From the NCBI RefSeq assembly GCF_900637205.1, contig NZ_LR134355.1:3472001-3536000 (forward strand): DNA of 64,000 nt, given 5' to 3'. This DNA comes from Mycolicibacterium chitae. GTDB taxonomy: Bacteria; Actinomycetota; Actinomycetes; Mycobacteriales; Mycobacteriaceae. The notes below the pieces were generated by a model, which saw only the letters and a list, made by a program, of their open reading frames with translations, searched no databases and was not told the origin of the DNA. Position 1 is the stretch's first letter. Each line of letters starts with the position of its first letter. Below, piece after piece: positions 18,348 through 26,403 of the stretch. The position numbers were made by a program, and so were the translations under genes.

Positions 18348-18632
18348 ATGCCAACGTATTCCTTCGACTGTCACGACTGCGGGTCGTTCAAAATCACCTG
18401 TGCCATGGCCGATGTCGCAGATCAACCCGCCTGTCCATCGTGTGCGGCACCCGCGCGTCGGGTGTTCGGTTCGCCGCACCTTTCGACGTTCAGCGCGGGC
18501 CAGCACCGACTCGCGTCGGCGGCGGATGCCAGCGCCGAGCACCCCGTCGTCACGACGTCCATCCCGGCCGCGGCCGGGCCACCGCGTGCCCCGCGCCGCG
18601 ATCCGCGGCTTCCCGCACTCCCCCGGATGTGA
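18348..18632 (+). CDS. FmdB-type zinc ribbon protein
   Basis: A 94-residue protein. It opens with MPTYSFDCHDCG, followed by CPSCAAPARRVFG, giving the CxxC...CxxC zinc ribbon of the FmdB family (a putative regulatory protein often linked to amidase genes). The C-terminal half is low-complexity and proline-rich. GGGGTGA precedes the ATG. It occupies the position of amiD in the M. smegmatis locus, where that product acts as a positive regulator; equivalence is inferred. The amiS start follows after 4 bp. Confidence 0.8.
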   Translation: MPTYSFDCHDCGSFKITCAMADVADQPACPSCAAPARRVFGSPHLSTFSAGQHRLASAADASAEHPVVTTSIPAAAGPPRAPRRDPRLPALPRM

Positions 18633-18636
18633 CGAG

Positions 18637-19284
18637 ATGATCGGCATCGGGCTCTTCTACGTGGGCGCCGTCCTGATCATCAACGGTCTGATGTTGCTCG
18701 GACGTATCACACCCACCGGTGCGACCCCGCTGAACTACTTCGTCGGTGCGCTGCAGGTGCTGACCCCGACGGTGCTCGCCGCACAGGCCGGCGGTGACAG
18801 CGCCGTCACCTTCGCCGCCTCCGGGCTCTATCTGTTCGGGTTCACCTACCTGTGGGTGGCGATCAACAACAGCACCGGATGGGACGGGACCGGGTTGGGC
18901 TGGTTCTCCCTGTTCGTCGCCGCCGCGGCGCTCGGGTACTCCTGGCATGCCTTCGCGGTGGAAGCAGATCCCGCCTTCGGGGTGATCTGGCTGCTGTGGG
19001 CCGTGCTGTGGTTCCTGTTCTTCCTGGTACTCGGACTGGGCCGCAGTTCGTTGGGGCCCGCCGCCGGCGTGGTCGCCCTTGTCGAAGGCGTCCTGACCGC
19101 CGCCATCCCGGCCTTCCTGATCCTGTCCGGGAACTGGCACAACGGACTGACCACGGCAGTGGTCATCGGCGTAATCGGAGTCGCCACCATCGTTTTCGCC
19201 GTCCCACTGGGGCGCCTGCTCGCCGCACCGGGGGCCCTTCCCGAACGTCCCGACCCGGTCGCGCCCGCGACCGTATCCAACTGA
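18637..19284 (+). CDS. amiS: AmiS/UreI family amide or urea channel
   Basis: A 215-residue integral membrane protein with six or seven predicted helices, the AmiS/UreI size. Family signatures are IGLFYVGAVLIINGLMLLG at the N-terminus, NYFVGALQVLTP and LYLFGFTYLWVAINN. It would let short amides or urea cross the membrane for the amidase encoded 14 bp downstream. It starts 4 bp after the zinc ribbon gene in the same operon. Confidence 0.88.
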   Translation: MIGIGLFYVGAVLIINGLMLLGRITPTGATPLNYFVGALQVLTPTVLAAQAGGDSAVTFAASGLYLFGFTYLWVAINNSTGWDGTGLGWFSLFVAAAALGYSWHAFAVEADPAFGVIWLLWAVLWFLFFLVLGLGRSSLGPAAGVVALVEGVLTAAIPAFLILSGNWHNGLTTAVVIGVIGVATIVFAVPLGRLLAAPGALPERPDPVAPATVSN

Positions 19285-19298
19285 AAGGAATCCGTTCC

Positions 19299-20546
19299 AT
19301 GCCTGAAGTCGTTTTCAGCGTCGACCAATCCAAATCAATGCGGGACCAGGCGGTTCCGGGCCACAACCGGTGGCACCCGGACGTCCCCGCCGCCGCCACC
19401 GTGAAGCCGGGCAGCGACTTCCGGATCGAATGCAAAGAATGGACCGACGGTCAGATCGGCAACAACGATTCGGCCAACGACGTCCGCGATGTCGACCTCT
19501 CGCCCTGCCACATGCTGTCCGGGCCCATCGCGGTCGAGGGGGCCGAACCCGGCGACCTGCTGGTCGTCGACATTCTGGATCTCGGTCCGGTGCAACAAGG
19601 TTCGGGGCAGTACTGCGGTGAGGGCTGGGGCTATTCCGGGATCTTCGCCAAGGTGAACGGCGGCGGATTCCTCACCGACTACTATCCGGATGCCTACAAG
19701 GCGATCTGGGACTTCCACGGCCAACAGTGCAGCTCGAGGCATGTGCCCGGCGTCCGCTACACCGGGATCACCCACCCCGGATTGTTCGGCACCGCACCCT
19801 CGCCGGACCTGCTGGCAAAGTGGAACGAACGGGAACGGGCCCTGATCGCCACCGACCCCGACCGGGTTCCGCCGCTGGCGCTGCCGCCGTTGGTCGAGGG
19901 AACGCTCGGCGGCACCGCCACGGGCGGGTTGCTCGACGGCATCGCCGCCGACGGCGCCCGCACCGTTCCGCCGCGCGAGAACGGTGGCAACCACGACATC
20001 AAGAACTTCACCCGCGGAAGCCGGATCTTCTACCCGGTGTTCGTGGAAGGGGCCATGCTGTCCGGCGGTGACCTGCACTTCAGCCAGGGCGACGGCGAGA
20101 TCAACTTCTGCGGCGCCATCGAAATGGGCGGGTTCATCGATATGCACGTCGAGCTCATCAAGGGTGGCATGGAGACCTACGGCGTCACCACCAACCCCGT
20201 GTTCATGCCCGGCCGGGTCGAACCGCAGTACTCCGAATGGCTCACCTTCATCGGCATCTCCGTCGAGCACGAACAGAACCGCAACGCGTACATGGACGCC
20301 ACGATGGCCTACCGCAACGCCTGCCTCAATGCCATTGCCTACCTGAAGAAGTGGGGATACACCGGCGAGCAGGCGTACCTGATCCTGGGCACCTCCCCCA
20401 TCGAGGGCCGCATCGGCGGTGTCGTGGACATTCCGAACGCCTGCTGCTCGGTGTTCCTGCCCACCGAGATCTTTGATTTCGACATCCGCCCCGGCGGCAA
20501 CGGACCCCAGAAGCTCGACCGGGGTCAGGTCGCGGTCACCTCCTGA
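19299..20546 (+). CDS. amiE: acetamidase/formamidase
   Basis: A 415-residue amidase of the acetamidase/formamidase (FmdA_AmdA) family, which hydrolyses short aliphatic amides to acid and ammonia. The sequence follows the mycobacterial acetamidase closely: VPGHNRWHPD, CKEWTDGQIGNNDSANDV, HPGLFGTAPS, RENGGNHDIKNFTRGS and LGTSPIEGRIGGVVDIPNACCS. GAAAGGAA precedes the ATG at 19299. It is last in the operon with the FmdB and AmiS genes, and induction by amides through AmiC and the MarR protein is expected. Formamide versus acetamide preference cannot be read from the sequence. Confidence 0.92.
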   Translation: MPEVVFSVDQSKSMRDQAVPGHNRWHPDVPAAATVKPGSDFRIECKEWTDGQIGNNDSANDVRDVDLSPCHMLSGPIAVEGAEPGDLLVVDILDLGPVQQGSGQYCGEGWGYSGIFAKVNGGGFLTDYYPDAYKAIWDFHGQQCSSRHVPGVRYTGITHPGLFGTAPSPDLLAKWNERERALIATDPDRVPPLALPPLVEGTLGGTATGGLLDGIAADGARTVPPRENGGNHDIKNFTRGSRIFYPVFVEGAMLSGGDLHFSQGDGEINFCGAIEMGGFIDMHVELIKGGMETYGVTTNPVFMPGRVEPQYSEWLTFIGISVEHEQNRNAYMDATMAYRNACLNAIAYLKKWGYTGEQAYLILGTSPIEGRIGGVVDIPNACCSVFLPTEIFDFDIRPGGNGPQKLDRGQVAVTS

Positions 20547-20564
20547 TCGACCGCGGCACCGAAC

Positions 20565-20590
20565 GTGGCCCCGGGCTCTCCCGGGGTCAC
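20565..20590. terminator. bidirectional stem-loop between convergent genes
   Basis: GTGGCCCCGGG (20565-20575) pairs with CCCGGGGTCAC (20580-20590) with one G-T pair and a CTCT loop. It lies between the amidase stop and the AI-2E permease stop, overlapping the latter. Confidence 0.55.
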
Positions 20591-21750
20591 GTCACGTCGG
20601 CGGCGGGTTCTCCGGCGCGCAGGTCGATCTGTTCGTTGATATAGCGGGCGACGACGGCGGCCATCGCCACGGTCGGCACGGCCAGGAACGCCCCGACGAT
20701 GCCGAACAGCGAACCACCGGCGGTGACGCCCAGCAGCACCAGCACCGGATGCAGTTTCATGGTGCGGCTCTGCAGGATCGGTTGCAGGACATTGCCTTCG
20801 ATCTGCTGCACCGCGATGATGACGCCGAGCACCAGCAGCGCGTTGGTGAAACCGTTGGCCACCAACGCGATCAGCACCGCCAGGGCGCCGGCGACGAACG
20901 CGCCGACGAACGGCACGAACGCGCCGATGAAGGTCAGCACGGCCAGCACCGGGGCCAGCGGCACACCGAGGACCACCAGCCCGATGCCGATGAACACGGC
21001 GTCGATCAGCGCCACCGCCGCCTGCGCGCGGATGAAGCCGCCGAGGTTCTCCCACATCTGCCCCAGCACCGTTTCCAGGTGCCGCCCGGCGCGGCGCCCG
21101 GTCACCCGGCCCAGCCAGGGCAGGAAACGTCGGCCGTCCTTGAGGAAGAAGAACGACAGCACGACGGTGAGCACCAGCGTCAGCAGCAGCGTCCCCACCG
21201 TGCTGACGCCGGTGACGACGCCGGTCGCGATCGCCGACGACGACTCCCGCATGGCGTTGACGACGGTGTCCACGTATCGGTCGAACTGCTCCTGCTGCAG
21301 GTTGAGGGGCGGGCCGGCGACCCATTGCTGCATCCGGTTGATGCCCTCGGTGGCCTGGTCGATGAGCTCCGGCATCTGGTCGAGCACCGGCGGCACGATG
21401 AGCGCGACGATGCCGGAGAAGATGGCCAGGAACAGCAGCAGCGTGGCGGTGGCCGCGGCGGCCGGCGGGAAACCGAGGCGGTCCATCATCAGCCGGGCCG
21501 GCGGCCACAGCACGGTGCAGAGCACGACACCGAGCAGCACCGGCAGCACGACCACCCACAGCTTCGCCGCGATCCAGCCGAGCACCACGGTGCCCGCGGC
21601 GATGGCCACGATGATCAGGGACCACTTCGCCAGCCACATCCCGCCGGCACCGATCACCGCGCCGCGGTCCGGGCCGGTCTCCGGTGCCTCCATGGTCTCT
21701 GCGGCCTCCGCGGTTTCCGGTGTCGGGCTAGCGTCGTCGGGTTCGGTCAC
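20587..21750 (-). CDS. AI-2E family (UPF0118) membrane transporter
   Basis: A 387-residue polytopic membrane protein of the AI-2E exporter/UPF0118 family. There are two hydrophobic pairs at the N-terminus (about residues 40-90), a long loop with amphipathic helices, a further helix at VVTGVSTVGTLLLTLVLTVVLSFFFLKDG, and a C-terminal cluster ending LFGIVGAFLAVPTVAMAAVVARYINEQ. The family motif GAFVPFVGAFVAGALAVLIAL is present. The first 35 residues are acidic. The start is the GTG at 21750 with AGAGAGGA upstream; the frame is open further upstream but lacks a start signal. The substrate is unknown. Confidence 0.85.
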   Translation of the reverse strand: MTEPDDASPTPETAEAAETMEAPETGPDRGAVIGAGGMWLAKWSLIIVAIAAGTVVLGWIAAKLWVVVLPVLLGVVLCTVLWPPARLMMDRLGFPPAAAATATLLLFLAIFSGIVALIVPPVLDQMPELIDQATEGINRMQQWVAGPPLNLQQEQFDRYVDTVVNAMRESSSAIATGVVTGVSTVGTLLLTLVLTVVLSFFFLKDGRRFLPWLGRVTGRRAGRHLETVLGQMWENLGGFIRAQAAVALIDAVFIGIGLVVLGVPLAPVLAVLTFIGAFVPFVGAFVAGALAVLIALVANGFTNALLVLGVIIAVQQIEGNVLQPILQSRTMKLHPVLVLLGVTAGGSLFGIVGAFLAVPTVAMAAVVARYINEQIDLRAGEPAADVT

Positions 21751-21856
21751 GAGAATCCTCTCTGAGCACCATCGGGCCAGGTTATCGCCGTGTCGGACGA
21801 CTGTGCCAGATTGTCCTTCAAGCAGCGTTTCGCTACGGAGTACCCAGGAGGACACC

Positions 21857-22690
21857 ATCCGCGCGCCACCGGCACCTACCGTCACCCTGGCCAACGGGGT
21901 GCGGATGCCGCGGCTCGGGCTGGGCACCTGGCCGATGGACGATTCGCAGGCCGCGGTCGCGGTCGCCGCCGCGGTGCGCGCGGGCTACCGGCTGATCGAC
22001 ACCGCGGAGAACTACCGCAACGAACACGGCGTCGGGACGGCCCTGCGTGATGGCGGGGTGGCGCGCGCCGAACTGTTCGTCACCAGCAAGTTCAACCGCC
22101 GGTGGCACAGCGTCGACGGCGTCCGGCAGGCCTGCGTGCAGAGCCTGGCCCGGCTCGGCCTGGACTACCTGGACCTGTTCCTGGTGCATTGGCCCAACCC
22201 CGAGCAGGACCGGTACGTCGAGGCCGTCGAGGGGCTCATGAGGTTGCTCGATGACGGTTTGATCCGCGCGGTCGGGACGTCGAACTTCACGCCGGCGCAT
22301 CTGCAGCGGCTGTTCGACGCCGGGCTGACCCCGCACGTCAACCAGATCCAGCTGCATCCCTATCGGCTGCGGCCCGACGTGGTGGCGCTGCATCGGGACC
22401 GGGGCATCCTCACCCAGTCCTGGAGTCCGCTGGGGTGGGGCACCGGACTGCTCGCCGACGAGACGATCGCCCGGGTCGCCCGACGTCACGGGCGCAGCCC
22501 CGCGCAGGTGGTGCTGCGCTGGCACATTCAGCAGGGCCTGGTGCCCCTGCCGAGATCGACCGACCCGGGCCGGCAGGCACAGAACCTGGCGAGCTTCGAC
22601 TTCACCCTGACCGACGACGACATGGTGATGCTGGGATCGTTGGACCGGCCCGATCTGCCGATGGTGGATGCCGACACGTACGGCCACTGA
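21857..22690 (+). CDS. aldo/keto reductase, probable ATC start
   Basis: A 277-residue NADPH-dependent aldo/keto reductase. The tetrad is visible as D and Y in LIDTAENYRNE, K in TSKFN and H in LVHWPNP. The cofactor end is VPLPRSTDPGRQAQNLASFDF. The conserved N-terminus (APTVTLANGVRMPRLGLG) is preceded by AGGAGG at 21846-21851. The in-frame codon 5 nt later is ATC, with no ATG, GTG or TTG between. The nearest upstream candidate, the GTG at 21803, has no ribosome binding site. Either initiation at ATC or a base error in ATG is likely. Confidence 0.85.
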   Translation: MRAPPAPTVTLANGVRMPRLGLGTWPMDDSQAAVAVAAAVRAGYRLIDTAENYRNEHGVGTALRDGGVARAELFVTSKFNRRWHSVDGVRQACVQSLARLGLDYLDLFLVHWPNPEQDRYVEAVEGLMRLLDDGLIRAVGTSNFTPAHLQRLFDAGLTPHVNQIQLHPYRLRPDVVALHRDRGILTQSWSPLGWGTGLLADETIARVARRHGRSPAQVVLRWHIQQGLVPLPRSTDPGRQAQNLASFDFTLTDDDMVMLGSLDRPDLPMVDADTYGH

Positions 22691-22719
22691 GTTCCGACCC
22701 GCTCTGCGAGACTGGCGGC

Positions 22720-24090
22720 ATGGACTCTGAGCTCACGCTGCGTTGCCTCGGCGCGGCGGGCACCGTCACCGGTTCCAAGCACCTGCTGGAGACCGAGGGT
22801 AGGCGGATCCTGGTGGACTGCGGGCTGTTCCAGGGACTGAAGAACCTGCGCGAACTCAACTGGAAACGGCTGCCGGTGGACGCGGCGAGCATCGACGCCG
22901 TCATCGTCACCCACGCGCACCTCGATCACACCGGATATCTGCCCCGCCTGGTGCGCGACGGATTCCGCGGACCCATCGTCGCGACCGCGGCCACCGCCGC
23001 GGTGGCCGAAATCATCCTGCGGGACAGCGCCTTTCTGCAGGAACGCGAGGCGGACTTCCTGAACCGGCACCACGCCACCAAACACTCCCCCGCGCTGCCG
23101 CTGTACGACAGCCGCGACGCCGAGCGCGCGCTCGCGCTGTTCACCACCCACCCGTTCGGCCAGGAGGTCAGCCTGCCCGGCGACGGCCCCAGCGTGGTGT
23201 TCCGGCGGGCCGGACACATTCTGGGCGCGGCGACCGTCGACGTGCTCTGGCAGGGGCGGCGCATCGTGTTCTCCGGCGATCTGGGCCGCTACGACGACCC
23301 ACTGATGCTCGACCCCGAACCGGTGCCGGCCGCGGACTACCTGGTGATGGAGTCGACCTACGGCGACCGCCTGCACGACCGCACCGACCCTACCGACACC
23401 CTGGCCGACATCATCGACACCACCGTGAGCCGGGGCGGCACCATCGTGATACCGGCGTTCGCGGTGGGTCGGGCCCAGACGCTGCTGTACCACCTGTGGC
23501 AATTGCGTTGCGCCGGAAGGCTGCCCGATGTCCCGATCTATCTGGACAGTCCGATGGCCATCAACGCCAGCGATCTGCTGCGCACCCACCATGGCGACCA
23601 CCGCCTGTCGCGGCAGGTCTACGAGGACATGTGCGCGATGGCCACCTACACCCGCGACGCCGAGGCATCGAAGCGGATCTCCGCGGATCGTGATCCCAAG
23701 ATCGTCATCTCCGCCAGCGGCATGGGCAGCGGCGGTCGCGTACTGCACCACTTCGAGGCCTTCGCCTCCGACCCGCGCAACACGATCATGCTCACCGGCT
23801 ATCAGGCCCCGGGCACCCGCGGCCGGTCGATGGTCAGCGGGGCCCGCGAGATCAAGGTTCACGGCCAGTGGATCCCGGTGCGGGCCCAGGTCGAGAACCT
23901 GCGCATGCTCTCGGCGCACGCCGACGCCAACGAACTCATCCGGTGGGCCTCGGGTTTCACCACCCCGCCGCGGCGGGTGTTCGTGGTCCACGGCGAACCG
24001 CAGCCCGCCGACGCGTTGCGCGTGCGACTGGGCCGCGAGTTCGGTTGGGACGCCGTGGTGCCGCGGCAGGGTCAGGTGTTCGAGCTGTAG
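22720..24090 (+). CDS. MBL-fold beta-CASP RNA hydrolase-like protein
   Basis: A 456-residue metallo-beta-lactamase protein of the RNA-specificity (YSH1/RNase J-like) group. The zinc motif THAHLDHTG is near residue 62, followed by histidines in RAGHILGAA and the aspartate in SGDLGRYDDP. The beta-CASP region has MESTYGDRLHD, PAFAVGRAQTLLYHLW, the D of YLDSPMAI, SASGMGSGGRV and the C-terminal SAHADANEL and VHGEPQPADAL histidine motifs. This is the full set for a zinc-dependent endo/exoribonuclease, although the biological substrate is unproven. It lies 29 bp after the aldo/keto reductase gene. Confidence 0.9.
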   Translation: MDSELTLRCLGAAGTVTGSKHLLETEGRRILVDCGLFQGLKNLRELNWKRLPVDAASIDAVIVTHAHLDHTGYLPRLVRDGFRGPIVATAATAAVAEIILRDSAFLQEREADFLNRHHATKHSPALPLYDSRDAERALALFTTHPFGQEVSLPGDGPSVVFRRAGHILGAATVDVLWQGRRIVFSGDLGRYDDPLMLDPEPVPAADYLVMESTYGDRLHDRTDPTDTLADIIDTTVSRGGTIVIPAFAVGRAQTLLYHLWQLRCAGRLPDVPIYLDSPMAINASDLLRTHHGDHRLSRQVYEDMCAMATYTRDAEASKRISADRDPKIVISASGMGSGGRVLHHFEAFASDPRNTIMLTGYQAPGTRGRSMVSGAREIKVHGQWIPVRAQVENLRMLSAHADANELIRWASGFTTPPRRVFVVHGEPQPADALRVRLGREFGWDAVVPRQGQVFEL

Positions 24091-24188
24091 TCACCCGTTA
24101 GCCGTGCGGTGAGCCTGGGCGGGAACCGTTGAGGGCCGGCCCCGTTCACCCACCCCGGCACCTAGGCTTTTCAAGTCGGAAGGTGAGC

Positions 24189-24698
24189 ATGGGTTCCTGG
24201 CTGTGGCACGCACTGGTGTTCGGCGGGGGGTCGTTGCTGATCCCGACCGCGATCCTGCTGGTCTGCCTGCGGTGGGCACGGCCGGCTTTCGCCGACGACT
24301 ATCCGCCCGACATCCAGTCGAGGATGCCCCCGTTCACCAGGACCGAGCGACGCCTTTCGTGGGTTCTGGGCCCCGCGTTCATCTTGACGCTGCTCGCAGC
24401 GGTGCTCTGGACGACCTGGAGTTGGCTCGACGCCGACCCGGCGCGCGGGTTGCTGTCGGCCTACGGAATGGCGCTCGGCACCGCCGCACTCTTCTGCCTC
24501 GTTGATCTGGTGCTCGTGGACTGGTTGATCATCTGCCGGTGGCGTCCGTCGTGGGTGATCATCCCCGGCACCGCCGACGCCGCCGGATGGGGTGACTACG
24601 GCTTCCACCTACGGGCACAGTTCAGCGGCAAGGGCCTGCTCGCGTTATTCGGATTGCCCGCGGCGGTGGCCGCCGTGGCGGTGCTGCTCCCCCGCTGA
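24189..24698 (+). CDS. four-helix membrane protein of unknown function
   Basis: A 169-residue protein with hydrophobic segments at about residues 7-27, 58-78, 90-115 and 150-167. The loop after the first helix carries YPPDIQSRMPPFTRTERR, and the third helix is followed by RWRPSWVIIPGTADAAGW. No family is recognised. GGAAGGTGA lies upstream of the ATG. It follows the RNA hydrolase-like gene after 98 bp and is convergent with the formylglycine-generating enzyme gene. Confidence 0.75.
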   Translation: MGSWLWHALVFGGGSLLIPTAILLVCLRWARPAFADDYPPDIQSRMPPFTRTERRLSWVLGPAFILTLLAAVLWTTWSWLDADPARGLLSAYGMALGTAALFCLVDLVLVDWLIICRWRPSWVIIPGTADAAGWGDYGFHLRAQFSGKGLLALFGLPAAVAAVAVLLPR

Positions 24699-24706
24699 CC
24701 GGGCTC

Positions 24707-25582
24707 CTAGCCTGCCACGCAACGGAATCCGATGTGGGTGGTGGCGCTGTCCTGCGATTGCGGAGAGCGTGCCGCGGGCCGGTAGCGGTGACAGTATTCG
24801 GGTGCGCACAGGTGCGAGCCGCCCTTGAGTACCTGGTTGACCGACGGATCCCCCGCGGGTGCTGGGCAGCATCCGGAGTTCTGCGGGGCGCCGCGGTGGC
24901 CGGGGGTGAACCGGGTGCGGGTCCATTCCCAGACGTTGCCGATCATGTCGACCAGGCCGAACGCGTTCGGCGGGAACGTGCCTACCGGGGAGGTTCGCGA
25001 CCAGCCCGCGGCGCCGTCGTTGCGGTACGGAAACTGGCCCTGCCAGGTGTTGGCCATCAGCCGGCCGTCGGGGCGGGCGTCGTCGCCCCAGGGGTAGACG
25101 GTGGCGCTGCCCGCGCGCGCCGCGTACTCCCACTGGGCCTCGGTGGGCAGACCGCGCCCGGCCCAGGCGGCGTACGCAGCCGCGTCGGGGTAGGCGACCT
25201 GGACCACCGGATGATCCGGAAGGCCTTCGACCGACGATCCGGGTCCCGTCGGGTGTTTCCAGCAGGCGCCCGGCACCCAGGTCCACCACTGCCGCCAGTC
25301 CCGCAGGTCCACCGGCCCGTCGGTCGGGCGGAACACCAACGCGCCCGGCACCAGGTCGGCGGCGGGTACGCCCGGGAAGGCCGCCGGATCGAGCTGCTGT
25401 TCGGCGACGGTGACATGACCTGTGGCGGCGACGAATTCGGCGAACTGCGCGTTGGTCACCGGATGGCGCTCGATGGCGAACGGTGCGACCGTCGCCTCGT
25501 GCACGGGCGCTTCCTCGGGGTAGAACTCCCGTGACCCCATCGGGAAGGATCCGCCGGGCAGTTCGACCAACTCGGTGAGCAT
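24707..25582 (-). CDS. formylglycine-generating enzyme (sulfatase activator)
   Basis: A 291-residue FGE-sulfatase domain protein. It carries both active-site cysteines of true copper-dependent FGE in GGSHLCAPEYCHRYRPAAR and the DSATTHIGFRCV end. Other hallmarks are GSFPMGS, HPVTNAQFAEFV, GRGLPTEAQWEYAARAG and DMIGNVWEWT. The enzyme oxidises a CxPxR cysteine of type I sulfatases to formylglycine. No sulfatase gene lies nearby in the window. The ATG at 25582 follows a TACGCT box by 7 nt and is probably leaderless. Confidence 0.9.
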   Translation of the reverse strand: MLTELVELPGGSFPMGSREFYPEEAPVHEATVAPFAIERHPVTNAQFAEFVAATGHVTVAEQQLDPAAFPGVPAADLVPGALVFRPTDGPVDLRDWRQWWTWVPGACWKHPTGPGSSVEGLPDHPVVQVAYPDAAAYAAWAGRGLPTEAQWEYAARAGSATVYPWGDDARPDGRLMANTWQGQFPYRNDGAAGWSRTSPVGTFPPNAFGLVDMIGNVWEWTRTRFTPGHRGAPQNSGCCPAPAGDPSVNQVLKGGSHLCAPEYCHRYRPAARSPQSQDSATTHIGFRCVAG

Positions 25583-25589
25583 GCAGACC

Positions 25590-25613
25590 AGCGTAGGCAG
25601 CCGGGGTTAGGGT
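25590..25613. promoter_or_regulatory. back-to-back leaderless promoters
   Basis: On the minus strand the box TACGCT (25590-25595) lies 7 nt before the FGE start. On the plus strand TAGGGT (25608-25613) lies 6 nt before the ATG at 25620. The two divergent -10 elements are only 12 bp apart, so polymerase at one would occlude the other. Confidence 0.45.
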
Positions 25614-25619
25614 CAGGCA

Positions 25620-26384
25620 ATGATCCAGACATCGGCAGCCCGCAAGCTGGCCTCCGCGGCCGTCGCGCTCGCCCTGATCGGCGCGGCCACGGCGTGTGAC
25701 TCGGAGACCCCCGAGGGCCCGACCGCGACGCAGGACCCGACCACCACGAGCGCCACGAGCGCCGCCGTCGAACCCTTCACCGCCTTCGTCGAACCGGTCG
25801 AGGGCGCCGAGGGGCTCGTGACCTATCAGGCGGAACTGCCGCAGTTGCGCGGCGGCGACGCCGCGGTGCGCGACTGGTTCAACTCCGGTATGCGCGCCGC
25901 GCTCGACGACTACCTGGTGCCCACCGAGGACAACACCCCGGTGTCGGTGTGGCCCGGGGTGCTCGGCGAGGACGATCGCAGCGAGGTCACCCACATCGGG
26001 ACCGGGTCGGTGGCCGGCGTGCTGCTGCTCAACATCTCCGTCGAGCGCGCGGCGCACCCGTTCAACGCGGTGGCGACCACGGTGATCGACGCAAAGACCG
26101 CCGAGCCGATCATGATCACCGATCTGTTCACCGACGAGACCGCGGGGCTGACCGCGTTGGTCGACGGCATCAACGCCGAGATCGCCGAGGACGAGAAGCT
26201 GGCCGGGCAGTCCGCGCCGGAACCTCTCGCCGATCAGCTGGCCGCGTGGGTTCCCGACGACGACGGCCTGGTGGTCTTCATCTCGGTGGCCCACGTGCTC
26301 GGCGACTACTACCCGATCACCGTGGACTGGGACGTCCTCGACCCCGTGCTGGCGCCGGGAATGCGCGAGACGCTGACGGCCTAA
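25620..26384 (+). CDS. exported RsiV/DUF3298-like protein, probable lipoprotein
   Basis: A 254-residue secreted protein. The signal sequence runs MIQTSAARKLASAAVALALIGAATAC, with a cysteine at residue 26 that could be lipidated, although ATAC is a poor lipobox. A threonine/proline-rich linker follows to about residue 50. The rest resembles the DUF3298 domain of RsiV and of MPT64-like mycobacterial proteins: YQAELPQLRGGDAAVRDWFN, then AVATTVIDAKTAEPIMITDLFTDETAGLTAL. The function is unknown; lysozyme or envelope ligand binding is possible by analogy with RsiV. Confidence 0.72.
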   Translation: MIQTSAARKLASAAVALALIGAATACDSETPEGPTATQDPTTTSATSAAVEPFTAFVEPVEGAEGLVTYQAELPQLRGGDAAVRDWFNSGMRAALDDYLVPTEDNTPVSVWPGVLGEDDRSEVTHIGTGSVAGVLLLNISVERAAHPFNAVATTVIDAKTAEPIMITDLFTDETAGLTALVDGINAEIAEDEKLAGQSAPEPLADQLAAWVPDDDGLVVFISVAHVLGDYYPITVDWDVLDPVLAPGMRETLTA

Positions 26385-26403
26385 ACGCCCGTCATCTCGG
26401 CGG

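Noticed and set aside
20699..21856. Open frame upstream of the aldo/keto reductase as an N-terminal extension
   Set aside because: It runs antisense through the AI-2E permease gene and has serine/threonine-rich shadow composition; the ribosome binding site at 21846 fits the short form.
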